A stretch of DNA of 64,000 nucleotides from Dendrocalamus latiflorus (taxonomy: Eukaryota; Streptophyta; Magnoliopsida; Poales; Poaceae): NCBI GenBank assembly GCA_017311315.1, contig CM029609.1, forward strand, positions 41,417,969-41,481,968, in the 5' to 3' direction. This document shows, one piece after another, positions 48,301-59,300 of this stretch. A program made the translations under genes and the position numbers. The stretch's first letter is position 1; each line of letters starts with the position of its first letter. Under the pieces are notes generated by a model. The model searched no databases and was not told the DNA's origin. It saw only the letters and a program-made list of their open reading frames with translations.

Positions 48301-49143
48301 TGTACCCCTTCGATCCACAGTATTTTTATATCTTCCACCAATGGTGTTAGGTACACATCAATATCATTCCCAGGTTGCTTTGACCCTTGGATAAGTATGT
48401 AAGCAAAATATACTTCCGCTTCATACACAACCAAGGAGGAAGGTCGTAGATGCAGAGAGTCACTGACTAAGTGCTATGTCGGCTGCTCATGTTACCGAAA
48501 GGCTTCATTCCATCTGTACTCAATCCGAACCTTATATTCCTGGTTCTATACCGAAGTTTGCAAACCTCCAATCAATGTTTTTCCACTAGGCAGAATCAAC
48601 AAGGCATCTTAACATTTCATCCTTGTTTGCCACGGCCGAGGCTAAGTTTTTTGAATCACGTAGGGCGTTTGCCGAATATGTTGCCCAAGGAGGAACACAC
48701 GGCAAATCCCGTGACACGCTACGACACAACACGCGATTTCCGGTACCCGCTACAACACAATAATCCTATATCATACTTTGTAATAATGCCTCTAGAATTG
48801 ACAATACCGATGTATGTAATTCTATTTTTGCAGTGCCACCAGCAGCTACAGGGCAACGTATGTGGATTCTACGTTTGCCGCCATATGATGGAAATCATGG
48901 GTACTAAGATCAATGATCCAGAGGTTTGTCAGGTCCTTCCAATAATTATTATTTTCTGATTATATTACACACACATGCTAATTAATGACTTAACATTGCT
49001 CCTAGCGACAGCGGGTGAACTTCGACGGAAGTGCATATGATCTTGACAATCTCGTCGATATTCGTGCAATCATCTCCCAATTCTTGATAGCAGAGGTCAT
49101 AAATAAGAGGGGAGAGTTCCACGCCGGCGATGATGATAATTAG
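45313..49143 (+). pseudogene. CACTA-2 tnpA-like gene with Ulp1-type protease domain, broken
   Basis: Exons by open frame and splice sites: 45313-46041, 46125-46562, 46638-47359, 47434-47604, 47658-about 47811, a piece about 48640-48770, 48834-48923, and 49016-49143 (stop). Phases agree across the first five. The first exon carries a Transposase_24-type (PTTA/En-Spm) region, SWKDLTKDHKNQLWEEL to NWLRARS. The second has a Glu-rich coiled coil (EQLSASLQEQTASLRGEIDS). The third has a 'TLGDAVHTFIQWPK' block and a Pro/Ala linker. The later exons form a C48/Ulp1-like fold: His in NHWILIVI, Asp in IYLDSL, Gln/Cys in QQLQGNVCGFYVC. Damage: in-frame TAA at 45793-45795, and an inverted tnpD piece splitting the protease (48067-48610). 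SUMO-type protease activity is inferred from motifs only. Confidence 0.85.
48067..48610 (-). pseudogene. inverted tnpD fragment from a CACTA-1-like element
   Basis: On the minus strand this encodes NDIDVYLTPLVEDIKILW.., CTINDYPVLTN and STKGAK. These match CACTA-1 tnpD (VYLTPLV, INDYPALTN, STKGAK) better than the resident CACTA-2 gene (VFLAPLV, INNFPALGN, NIKGAK). It sits between the His/Asp part and the Gln/Cys part of the protease region of the second gene, and so disrupts it. It was probably placed by gap repair or a template switch during transposition. Confidence 0.82.
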
Positions 49144-49404
49144 ACGTTGAAACATTGGATTCAACTGTACAAATCAAACAATTCCTTCAATTGAATACAT
49201 TTGTCAGATTTTGTGTAACAATTTTCATTCTATATATGTGATATTGTTACATTCATCTGTGTATCGAATTTTGTTGTAATTAGTAATGAGTTGCAATTAA
49301 CTTATATCTGTCATTTATCTGTAATCTGCTTGCTTTCAGAGGGCATGACTAGCATATCCTGAGGCTAGCCAAGAAACAGCATATAAAATGGATGATGCAC
49401 TTGG

Positions 49405-50045
49405 TATCACAGACGGTTCATTGTTAAAAACCGTCTGTGATACCATATCACAGACGGTTTCAAAGAGTGCCGTATGTGGTGTGACTGCTATCACAGACGG
49501 CTTTACTACTGACCGTCTGTGATATACACAATATCACAGACGGTTAGTAATACAAACCGTCTGTGATATTGTGCATATCACAAACGGTCTTGATTACTAA
49601 CCGTCTGTGATAGGCGAGTATCACAGACGGTTTTTTATAAACAACCGTCGGTGATACTCTCCTATCACAGACGGTTAGTAATCAAGACCGTCTGTGATAT
49701 ACAGAATATCACAGACGGTTTGTAATACAAACCGTCTGTGATATACACAATATCACAGACGGTTTGTAATACAAACCGTCTGTGATATTCTGTATATCAC
49801 AGACGGTCTTGATTACTAACCGTCTGTGATAGGCGAGTATCACCGACGGTTGTTTATAAAAAACCATCTGTGATACTCGCCTATCACAGACGGTTAGTAA
49901 TCAAGACCGTCTGTAATGTTTTTATCACAGACGGCTCGGGAACCGTCTGTGATAACCACCAACTATCACTGACACCTAAACACTGACGGTTCAGGAACCG
50001 TCTGTGATGACGGTTCCGAACCGTCTGTGATAGGGCTGTCTGTAG
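49405..50045. repeat. CACTA-2 motif island 5 (right subterminal)
   Basis: More than twenty CACAGACGGTT motifs, nearly all in hairpin pairs. The array 49580-49930 is itself a larger near-palindrome: blocks 'ggtcttgattactaaccgtc' and their complement alternate. It is the densest island in the window. Confidence 0.95.
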
Positions 50046-50050
50046 CAGTG

Positions 50051-50534
50051 AATTAAAAATAATTATAGTAGTACAAAAAATGTATCACACTGAATAAGAT
50101 ATGGCTCACCCATCTGAGCAACTGCTATCTTCTCGCCACGTCTGCCTCCCGGTACGTGTCCTTGTCTTCCGTCGCGCACGAGCATGTCCTGTTGGGTATG
50201 TCAGTCGGTCTGGAGGTTGCGTCTCGGGTCGGAAGAGGTATGGAGACCATTATGTCTGCTCAGTGGCCAATAGTGGTCCAATAGGCTGGGTCCCCGTACA
50301 TTGAGGACCCATTATCATGAGCAGTGCTTCGGGTGAGGGGAACGACATCGTAACACTGACAAATGTGCAAACGAGGGAGCGGGCGAGGGGGGACGACACG
50401 GACATAATGACATTAGTGCAAACGAGAGAGCGCATGAGGGGGCACATACACAAAGAGTGACAATTGTGCAAACCAGATAGCAGGAAATAAAATATAAGAA
50501 CGATTGGCCGACACATGCCACTTCAAAAGATGCG
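50051..50534. other. former loop of the flanking inverted repeat, no gene seen
   Basis: Lies between CACTA-2 and the right arm of the inverted repeat. Open frames here are short and overlap on opposite strands. Contains diverged repeats of 'gacaaatgtgcaaacgagggagcg' (50356-50470, about three units). Confidence 0.5.
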
Positions 50535-50855
50535 TAAGAATCGTTAAATTCGTGATTAAGTTAACCCAAATAAACATAGCAAATTTGGAAGACATAAAAT
50601 TCCTAAAACATTATGCAATAATTATGACTGTGTCGGGAGGCTTCACATAAAATTTTATAATTTTTGGAGCTCATTTGCTATATGTAAAACTCATAAAAAT
50701 ATCAAAAATATTTGAATTTTTGAGCAACATTGGCAATAGATAAAATTACCCAAAAATTACACTGTGAGGTACGTTGTGTCACAAGGTTGTACATAAATTT
50801 TCATAATTGTTGAAGCTCATTTGATATATTTAAAAATTCAATTCTTGAGCTCCGC
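50535..50855 (-). repeat. right arm of inverted repeat flanking CACTA-2
   Basis: The reverse complement matches 37681-37990 throughout, for example 'tgtgaagcctcccgacacagtcat' and 'attgccaatgttgctcaaaa'. See the left arm entry. Confidence 0.88.
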
Positions 50856-51791
<936 letters not shown>

Positions 51792-51989
51792 CATTTGTGC
51801 CGCAGCTACGAACTTTACATAGTGGTTTACAGCACATATCATGATTATCAATTAAGACGGTGATGTCAGAAGACGCGCATGGTGGACAGAAGATTAGTGC
51901 TGTTGTGATCTGTAAACAAATAATACTTGTAGTCACTAAAATAGATTTCAGGGAATCAAAAGGCAATTTATTTTCACACCTAAAAACGA

Positions 51990-52395
51990 ACATAGACATG
52001 TCTTTACTTATCTCTGTCGGTAACAGCCTGACGATTTTGTAAGGATCGGTGTACAAGCAGTGCATATATGTGCAAAAGAGCTAGTAAGTAAAAGGCTCCC
52101 CAAAGCAGCAACTCATCATTTTACCATGGTGGAAAAAATTAAACATGATTTCATGATTAAATACCCTTGACGATGTCAGCCACACCCTGAAGATGAATTT
52201 GGAACATAGATATGTCTTCAGTTAAACCGATCTCCGACGTAACAGCCGGACGATTTCGTAAAGATCGTTGCACAAACAGTGCATATATGCCCAGAAGAGT
52301 TAGTGAAAGGCTTCCCAAAGCAACAACTCATCAGTTTGCCATGGAGGAGAAGTTAAGGATGATTCCGTGATTAAAGACCCTTGAGGATATCAAAT
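51990..52395. repeat. diverged ~215-bp tandem duplication
   Basis: Copies at about 51990-52175 and 52205-52395 share 'acatagayatgtcttya', 'gtaacagcc', 'acgattt.gtaa(g/a)gatcg', 'cagtgcatatatg', 'ctccccaaagcagcaactcatca' and 'gattaaa.acccttga'. No coding signal was recognised. Confidence 0.85.
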
Positions 52396-52489
52396 AGAGC
52401 GAAAAAGAAGAAAGATGGGGAAGAGTAGAGACCAACCGGAAGACGAGGAGCCAGAAGGTGAGAAGGCGAGAACGTCGATGGCCTATTTT

Positions 52490-52715
52490 TTTTCAACTTT
52501 TGGCTTCTGCTTTTGGTTTTTCTACAGTAATAGTTTTTAAATAGATTATCTTTTTAAGATGGAGTCTAGTTAATTGTAGTACATACTGTACAGACTTCAT
52601 TTATATCGGCAAAAATCGCATGTGAGTTTCTGTTACTCTATAATCTCTCGTACAAACAGCCTAAAAACCACAAGCTGTAGCTATAAGCCATAAGCTTAAG
52701 TCGAAAAGAAAAGAC
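52490..52715. mobile_element. MITE-like element, dispersed family
   Basis: Ends near 'ttttggcttctgcttttggttttt' and 'ataagccataagcttaagtcgaaaag', an approximate inverted end. The middle carries 'taaatagattatctttttaagatggagtctagttaattgtagta'. Relatives are at 14925, 15508 (reverse) and 53265. Confidence 0.55.
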
Positions 52716-53264
52716 CCACTACTGACCATAACTTCCATCTCGAGAGAAATTGTTGGTCTGGTTTTGGGTTGGGTCCTAAACCACTAGATGGCCTCGCGAT
52801 GCGGCGTCTCTCGCCAATGAAGCGGACGTACCGGCAGCCGAGAGTAAGGCCGACCTGGGATGCAGCCGTCTCTCAAAATTGGCCCATGACCTTTTCTTTT
52901 GGGAATGGAAGTTGGCGTGTAACTGAATGAAATGAGGGCCGAAATAGCGCCATAAAAGGTTTGGGCTTTTCCGCGTGTGCCAAGCCCAACTCTTACGGGC
53001 TTCCTACACGGTAGACGCCCATGGGCCTTCGATCGTTGCGCATTCCAATAGCTGCATTTTACGTGTTGTATTTTCAGTTGTCCCTCTGAAAAAGGAGCCT
53101 TGTCGACAGAACAGATACATGCATTTTTGTGGCTCAGCTGTCCCTCTAAAATGCGAGACGGCGTTCGTTTTTCTTTCACCATTGAGGTTGCATTCATCTA
53201 ATGAAATGGCTAGTACTTAATTCATAGGACCAAACGTGAGAATTAAGTGTGTCCGAATCAAATT
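52716..53264. other. no gene seen
   Basis: Minus- and plus-strand open frames at 52784-53220 overlap each other and have no domain. Two short related phrases ('gttgtccctctgaaaa' and 'gctgtccctctaaaa') occur near 53080 and 53139. Confidence 0.45.
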
Positions 53265-53485
53265 ATTGGCTCTCTTCTTTTGGATTTATAGCTTGACTCT
53301 TTATAGTAACTGGCTTTTAAATAGAGAATGGAGTATACAAGTTGATTGTAGTATACATTTGACTTCATCTATATCAGGCAAAATCGCACGTGGGTATCTC
53401 TCTGTACTCTCTCTCTCGAACAGCTATAATTCAAAATTTTAAGCCAAAAATTATAAGTCACAGTTTAAAAGAACTAACCCTTTGT
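53265..53485. mobile_element. MITE-like element, dispersed family
   Basis: The left end 'ggctctcttcttttggatttatagc' and right end complement 'gggttagttcttttaaactgtgactt' are weakly inverted. The interior repeats the 52490 element's order. Non-coding; it lies about 160 bp downstream of the phytocyanin gene's stop. Confidence 0.55.
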
Positions 53486-53642
53486 TACTGGCATGAGAAA
53501 TCAAAACTACACTGATGCATTCTCTCATCAACCAGGTGCCTGAGTAGCAAGCATCACACACACGCACACCACACCCTAAAATTAAAACTACTGGTACCAA
53601 CGGATGGCCAGATCAATTAGCCTACAAGCTAGATCAATTTGC

Positions 53643-54356
53643 TCAGATCAAACCGGCCAGCGCCAACGTGACAGGCGCCAAGGCGTGAGCGAACGACGCC
53701 GCGAACGAGGCACCCGCGGCGGTTGCATACTCCACCGACGGCGCGGGCGCAAATGAAGGCGACCGCGACGATCGTGCCGGCGCTTGAGACGGCGACGGCA
53801 AGGAGAGAGCCGGTGGCTCGGCGGCGAGGACGTTGAGCATGAGCCTCTCGCCCTTGTTGCAGTGGTCGAGGTCGGCGCTGGCGAAGTAGGCGTATCCCGG
53901 CTCGTCGAGGAGGAAGAGGGTGCTGCCGTCGCGCGGCACGGCGCCGGCGCCGATGCCCGCCGTCTCGTTGCAGTGGTAGTAGCCCGCCTTGCTCACCTTG
54001 ATCACCGAGTCGTTCCTGTACACGAACTCTGCCCATTTGCGCATGCATTCATTCATCACAGCAAAAATAGTTAAAGTTTGGCCACCTCTAGCAAATCAAC
54101 TAATGGATCTAACGACGAACGCATATGCGTGCGGTGAATAGTAATCACCGATGGAGTCCTCAACGTAGAAGGTGATGGGCGACGCCCACTTGACGTAGTA
54201 CATCTCCTTGTCCTCCGGAGGCGGCACGCGCCACCCGTCCGGCCCGCCGACCCTGTACCGCTTCCCCAGCAGCGCCGCGGACGCCGGGGAGCCCACGGCG
54301 GCGGCGAGGACGACGACGCAGGCCAGCGCGAAGGGACGGAGAGATGTCGCGGCCAT
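53643..54356 (-). CDS. early-nodulin-like phytocyanin (GPI-anchored), 2 exons
   Basis: Join 54356-54149 and 54028-53643: 594 nt, 197 residues. The intron has a GT start (ATCG|GTGATT) and an AG end (GGGCAG|AGTTC), and the frame is kept. Residues 1-27 are a signal peptide ending ASA. Residues 30-123 form a plastocyanin-like domain, with the two family cysteines in YYHCNET and DHCNKGERL. The usual copper-ligand His is replaced by Ser in SVIKVSKAG, so it is probably a non-copper ENODL. Then follows a Pro/Ser/Ala-rich stretch with SP/AP arabinogalactan-type sites, and a hydrophobic tail suited to GPI anchoring (APVTLALAGLI). Expected at the outer plasma membrane or wall. A TATA element lies about 115-125 bp upstream of the ATG. 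Confidence 0.9.
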
Positions 54357-54470
54357 GCCTAATCGAAGTGATCTTTGAAGAAGAAGGGAGGCGCTTCTTG
54401 CTTGGCCTGGGGGAAGAATTGTACTAGCAGTTTCTTTGTGAGTTGGGAATCGATCGTGAGAGGCGGAGAA

Positions 54471-54480
54471 TTTATATGTA
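54471..54480 (-). promoter_or_regulatory. TATA box of the phytocyanin gene
   Basis: The minus strand reads CTACATATAAATTC, centred about 120 bp upstream of the start codon. This allows a leader of about 85-90 nt. Confidence 0.6.
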
Positions 54481-54560
54481 GAGCGGTTGAATGCGTACGT
54501 AGAAACAGACAGGATTGGGCTTTGGGGAGCGTGGTGAACTCAACTGAATAGGGCCACTAA

Positions 54561-54850
54561 GGTTATGCACAATGATACATATTAATTGTCTATAAATTTA
54601 TGTTACATAGGATTTTAGTTGATATGGAGAAAAACGAAGGAGATAGAAATATGTTGTCTACTATTTAACAGGCGGTATTATAGATAATTATTTTACTGTT
54701 TATACCATTATATAGATAATTATATAGATAGCACATTAATTATATAAGGTTTTTATAGACAATACATTGTATATGTTGTCTTTAGTGTTGTTTATAGATA
54801 ACATAGAAGTGTATTATAGAATATCGTTGTCTATACCATTGTACATGCTC
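54561..54850. mobile_element. Tourist-like MITE upstream of the phytocyanin gene
   Basis: A 290-bp element with inverted ends GGTTATGCACAATGATA and, reverse-complemented, GAGCATGTACAATGGTA. It is flanked by TAA on both sides (54558-54560 and 54851-54853). Non-coding. Because it sits about 80 bp beyond the TATA box, it may affect the gene's upstream control region. Confidence 0.8.
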
Positions 54851-54853
54851 TAA

Positions 54854-55594
54854 CCGGAAAATACTGGTTTTACCAATGTCTTCGGTAAAATATGGCATCG
54901 GCCAAATTATTTCGGGTAATTTGAATTTACATGTATGTTTACGATGTTTTGAATTTGTTTGAAAATTCATCAGATATTTTCAACGGATTTTTTAATTCAA
55001 AAATCGATTAAAAATTTTTGGACAGAATCTACCGAAATTTTCTGATAATCCGAGACATCGGTGTTACCGCCCCCGGCCTCCTGAAACCGGTAGCGAAAAC
55101 CTTGCAACTGATTGCATGCGATCGGTGGTTACGTCAAGTCGGCATCGACGGCAAGGGGCTGAGGAAGTGGAGAACGTGGCGGCGTTGGGGCTCTCACCAG
55201 GCAGTTGCAGCTAGCAAGCGTGCATCCATGCATGAGTTACTGTGGTGGCTGTGAGTTGTGCCGACGCAAGAAAGAACTGATGTGAAGAGCAAAATGAAGC
55301 AGCTCACCATCATGCTTTGCACTAACTTCACCAGTCGGACGAAGGAACACACGATGCTCGTCAGCTACCTTGGAGACGGAACAGAAACAAAGGACTTGAT
55401 TGATCCACAGCACAGCAGCTGACAAGCAGCAATCCGATCAATCTAGATGACAACGCCCAAAGCACTAGCAATTAGGACTTCATATGTTGCATGCCAAGCC
55501 ATCAAAGCCTCGCATGTCAAAGATGGGATACTCAAATGTCAGCTTTAATTGTGCTCATTTCGACTTAAATTTGTGGATTTGAGGTTTTTTACTC
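54854..55594. other. no gene seen; possible LTR scrap at 54860-55065
   Basis: The first 200 bp ('ccggaaaatactggttttacc..', 'ggtaaaatatggcatcggcc') resemble text common in grass gypsy LTRs, but no boundary is visible. No gene is supported in the rest. Confidence 0.4.
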
Positions 55595-55975
55595 TGCTTA
55601 TAGGTTTTTTACTATAACTATTTATAGATTTTTTCGCGTAATTAAATTTAAAAATAAAAAAAATGTTATTCCATCACGAACAATGCAAAGGAATATAAAA
55701 AAACAAAAAAAAATCAAAAAATCAGAGAAAAAACAAAATTAAGAAACTAGAAGACAAAACGGAATATTTTTTCAAAACGGATTTACAAATTAATTATAGT
55801 ACACGTTAAAAACCCAACATCCGTACTATCTAAAATTGCAAACAGGTATCTCTCTCTGTAATATTTATCGTAAACAGTTAAAATTCAAAAATTTCAATTA
55901 AAAGTCATAAGCCACAGTCACAAAAGAATACACCCTAAAAACAGTCACAAAAGAATACACCCTAAAAACTAAATG
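55595..55975. mobile_element. MITE-like element, dispersed family, with 3' duplication
   Basis: Begins 'gcttataggttttttactataactattta' and ends 'aagtcataagccacagtcacaaaagaa'. The final 27 bp, 'acagtcacaaaagaatacacccta' type, occur twice in tandem (about 55915-55970). Interior order is like the 52490 and 53265 copies. Confidence 0.5.
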
Positions 55976-56384
55976 AGCGGGTCAACGGGCAACAGGTCGT
56001 CTCGTTTCAAAGGGGGAAGATATCTAGGAAACAACTCTACAGAAAATGCAAATGTTATTACACGGGCATGTACCCAGCGATGGAATCCCATAGTTATATT
56101 GGCTCAAACATGCTTTTTGTTTATTCATCTCAGCAGGAGCTGAAACCAACTTGGGAGTAAAGTTGGCAGTGAAAAGCCTGCGATGATACGCCCGGTGACA
56201 AGATACAGAGACCAGAAACAGGTGCAACCATTTAGATAACTAGTGCTACAATGTCGCGTTGCTTGATTTGAGGGTTTATATTATTTGCTCTCAACTGGAT
56301 GGCTACTGACGCATTTCTCCTTCCCTAGAAGCACCGGAGCTACTTCACCTGAGTCCCTGCCAACTGCCAAGGGAGTTGCTTTTT
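55976..56384 (-). other. presumed 3' UTR of SDS22 gene
   Basis: No coding after the stop at 56385. The minus-strand sequence is moderately AT-rich. I could not fix a poly(A) site. Confidence 0.4.
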
Positions 56385-59300
56385 TCATGCTAGCATCTCC
56401 GAATCAATCTGCTCAAGATTTGGAAATATTTTCTTCAATGTGGATGAGTAATTTGGTGTTTTTGCCTGCAAAAAAAGGACACAGAACCAGGATTTAGTTT
56501 CAACATGGGCTCTGAAGAGTGATAATATAAGGGAAATAGGTAACTGATTACTGCAGTAGACCAGAACGCAAAATATTCTTTACACTATTGGGTAGACATT
56601 AATTTCTGTCCCTAGAGACATTTCTTCGATAGGCAACAGACAATTTCCTTCTCAATAGTGTCAGAAAATTTTAGTACACCCACTCTCAATAATGTCCTAG
56701 CTGTTATCTTTGTACTTCCATAAATACATTATTACTTGTGAAGTTTCCAGATTGTGCCACACTTTAAAGAACTGGCAAAACAAGTAGTATCAGATCCATG
56801 AGAAACCAATGATGAACCAATATTTCAGGAGTATGACGTCAAAAGTTTCCACACACAATCAATGGAAGTGCTTCAAGTTTAGAAGATACTGAATTTTGAA
56901 AAAAAAAACTGACAGTCATTACGGGTTAGGTCCGATTCATCCAAAGTGGTAGAGCAAAACACCAGTGTGCTATGTTGACTAAGTGGAGAAGGTTTCATAG
57001 CTTACTCAAGAGTAATACAACAATAATGAAAAGCATATACTAGTAACTTATAAATGGGTTTTCTACTTTGGAAGTCACAGTTAATGTTCTTCCAGACTTC
57101 CCTACTCATTTAATGTCAACTTTGACAATGTAGACCAACTTTGGCAAAAGCATGGAGTTTACAAGTATCAATAACAGGGAAAACAGCAGCGAATGACACC
57201 ATGACAGTAACTAGCCATAACTAATCGAAGGCCTGTTCACATATCATGTCACCTCTTAGCTCACTTTCTAATTTACAACAGTTGATGACTGAATATATAA
57301 GATATGAAACACTTACACAAGGATTTCGCTCAAGATATATGGTTGTTAGCTTCTCCCGTGAACCAGCCAAAGCAGCTTCCATCCCATCCAGTGATGGTAT
57401 TTGGTTGTCATTCAACCACAAGTCCTCTAGCCTGCATAACAAGTTTGGATGGTAGGAAGAGTCAGAACCAATGATTTTATCCAGCTGTTTACATAGTTAG
57501 AATATTTGCCTATTTTTCCACTTATTTTGGTGCACCGAGGATGATAAATTACAGGGTTTACTATTTCGATGAAATTTTGGAAATTTTGTTGCTTTTGCTA
57601 CCCAACGAAAAAAATCATTACGGTCAATTTTTTTCATTTTAGTTTGAATTATGAAGAGTGAAAGGCCTTCAAATCCCACACTGACCAAAAATCTCCTCTT
57701 AGCCCAATGGCAAGCCTCTCTCCTACACACCCTGTCGACTCAGGATCGAATCCCACCTCCTACACCCATTTTTCCTGGATTTTACTGCGTTTTCTTGTCT
57801 GACATGTGGGTCCCACGTAAGTTCAAACGTAAAACAAATGCGAGTAGAACGGAGACTCGAACACGCGACCGGCCGCACGCGCCCCCTACCACCAGGCCAG
57901 AGCACACTTTGGGAGGAAGTTTCCATTTTACTTCATTTTATCCTTAGCTTTAAATTTTTAAAATTCAAATTTAATCTGAACCATTTGACCAAAATACTCA
58001 CCATCCGAAATAAATTGTAAAACGAAATAGTTTTACCTGATAAACTATCACATAGTATAATGTTACCTGGTTAAGGTTTCACTATCTTCGATAGCGGTTA
58101 GCTTGTTAGATGAAACATCTAAAACACGAAGGTTCTGCAAGGTAGAGAGGCCTTCCATCTTTTGTATTCCATTATGGCTGAGGTACAGTTCCTCTAACGC
58201 AACACATTCCTAAATTAAAGAACAATGGATATATTACCAAGTAGCAATTAGACCAGGAAAAAAAGGGAAACTAGGGAAGTTATGATATAGTACCTGAAGC
58301 CCATTCATTGAAGTCAGCCTGTTGCTTTGCAAACTTAATTTTTTGATTGATTTCAAACCACATAAATTGATTGTCCGAATTCGATTTCTTCCCAACCATA
58401 GCTCTTTTAGATTTGTCAAGGTTTCGAGATTTTCCATCACCTGAAATGCAGTGGAACATGCATAATCAGATATGGTTATGTTCACTGGCTGGAGGAAGTA
58501 ACTTCTAGTGAACACCAACATGTTAAAAAAACTCCTAAATGCTTACCCTTAATCTGTTGCTACCAAGTTCAAGAAGTTCTAACGCATGGAAGTGTTCAAG
58601 TTCTTCCATTTTTGCAACTTCATTCTTTGAAACATAGAGTTCTTTCAGTGTGCTGGAAACCTTGGACAGCACATTTAAGGAAGATATCTCATTGAAAGAT
58701 ACATCAAACACCAGAAGACCCTTGAAGATGCTGGCATCAGGTATCTTTGTAAGCTTGTTATCCCTAAAGACCAACTCCTGAAATAGGGAATAATTTTTAG
58801 ATGGCGTTATAAAATCATCTCTATTTCTACAGTACAGGACAAGGCAAAACGTAGTAAAGCAAATTATTTTTGTCAGAATGCATGAATAATTCAACTCGCA
58901 CTAAAATTGGAGTAGTAGCACAGAAGTTCAAGACTGAAGAGAAAAACTGAAAATGGACTTTGAAGCCTATGTGCAATGTATTCAGCATAACATGCTATGG
59001 TAACCTCAAGCTCACTGAAGGATAAAGGGATGTCCCAACTCTGATCATGGCAACCCCTTAGTTCAGTAGTGAAAGACTTAAGCCAATCTCTCCACAAAAA
59101 CTTCTCTACAAGCAAATGTATTGGGGCGTCTTACTTGTGATACTATAAGTACAGAGCTACCATGTCTCCAACTGATATAATGCCCTCCAAATTATCATAA
59201 AAATATTATGGAAAAAAATGTCTGCATACCTTCAGGTAAAACTTTCATGTAGTGCAGTGCACCAAAATTTAGTTTCCTTAGTGTTTAAACTTCATGTTAG

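Larger units (their letters stand above)
38033..50050 (+). mobile_element. CACTA-2, near-complete En/Spm transposon with cargo (12.0 kb)
   Basis: The terminal inverted repeat CACTGCTACA is perfect at both ends (38033-38042 and the complement at 50041-50050). The element is flanked by AAT (38030-38032) and AAT (50051-50053). It contains tnpD, a tnpA-like gene with a Ulp1-type protease domain, an unrelated 186-codon ORF, a long hairpin, and five islands of CACAGACGGTT motifs. Coding decay is light: one base lost in tnpD, one stop and one inverted insertion in the second gene. It therefore moved or diverged recently compared with CACTA-1. Whether it can still transpose by using proteins from other copies cannot be judged from this sequence. 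Confidence 0.96.

Noticed and set aside
49405..50045. CRISPR-like array of regular direct repeats
   Set aside because: Repeats are short, in both orientations and hairpin-paired, inside a plant CACTA end; spacers are not unique in the CRISPR sense.
52784..53220. 137-codon minus-strand frame near the phytocyanin gene
   Set aside because: No recognisable domain; an opposite-strand frame overlaps it; no splice or promoter context.
53784..54074. Plus-strand open frame of 96 codons
   Set aside because: Antisense shadow of the GC-rich second phytocyanin exon.
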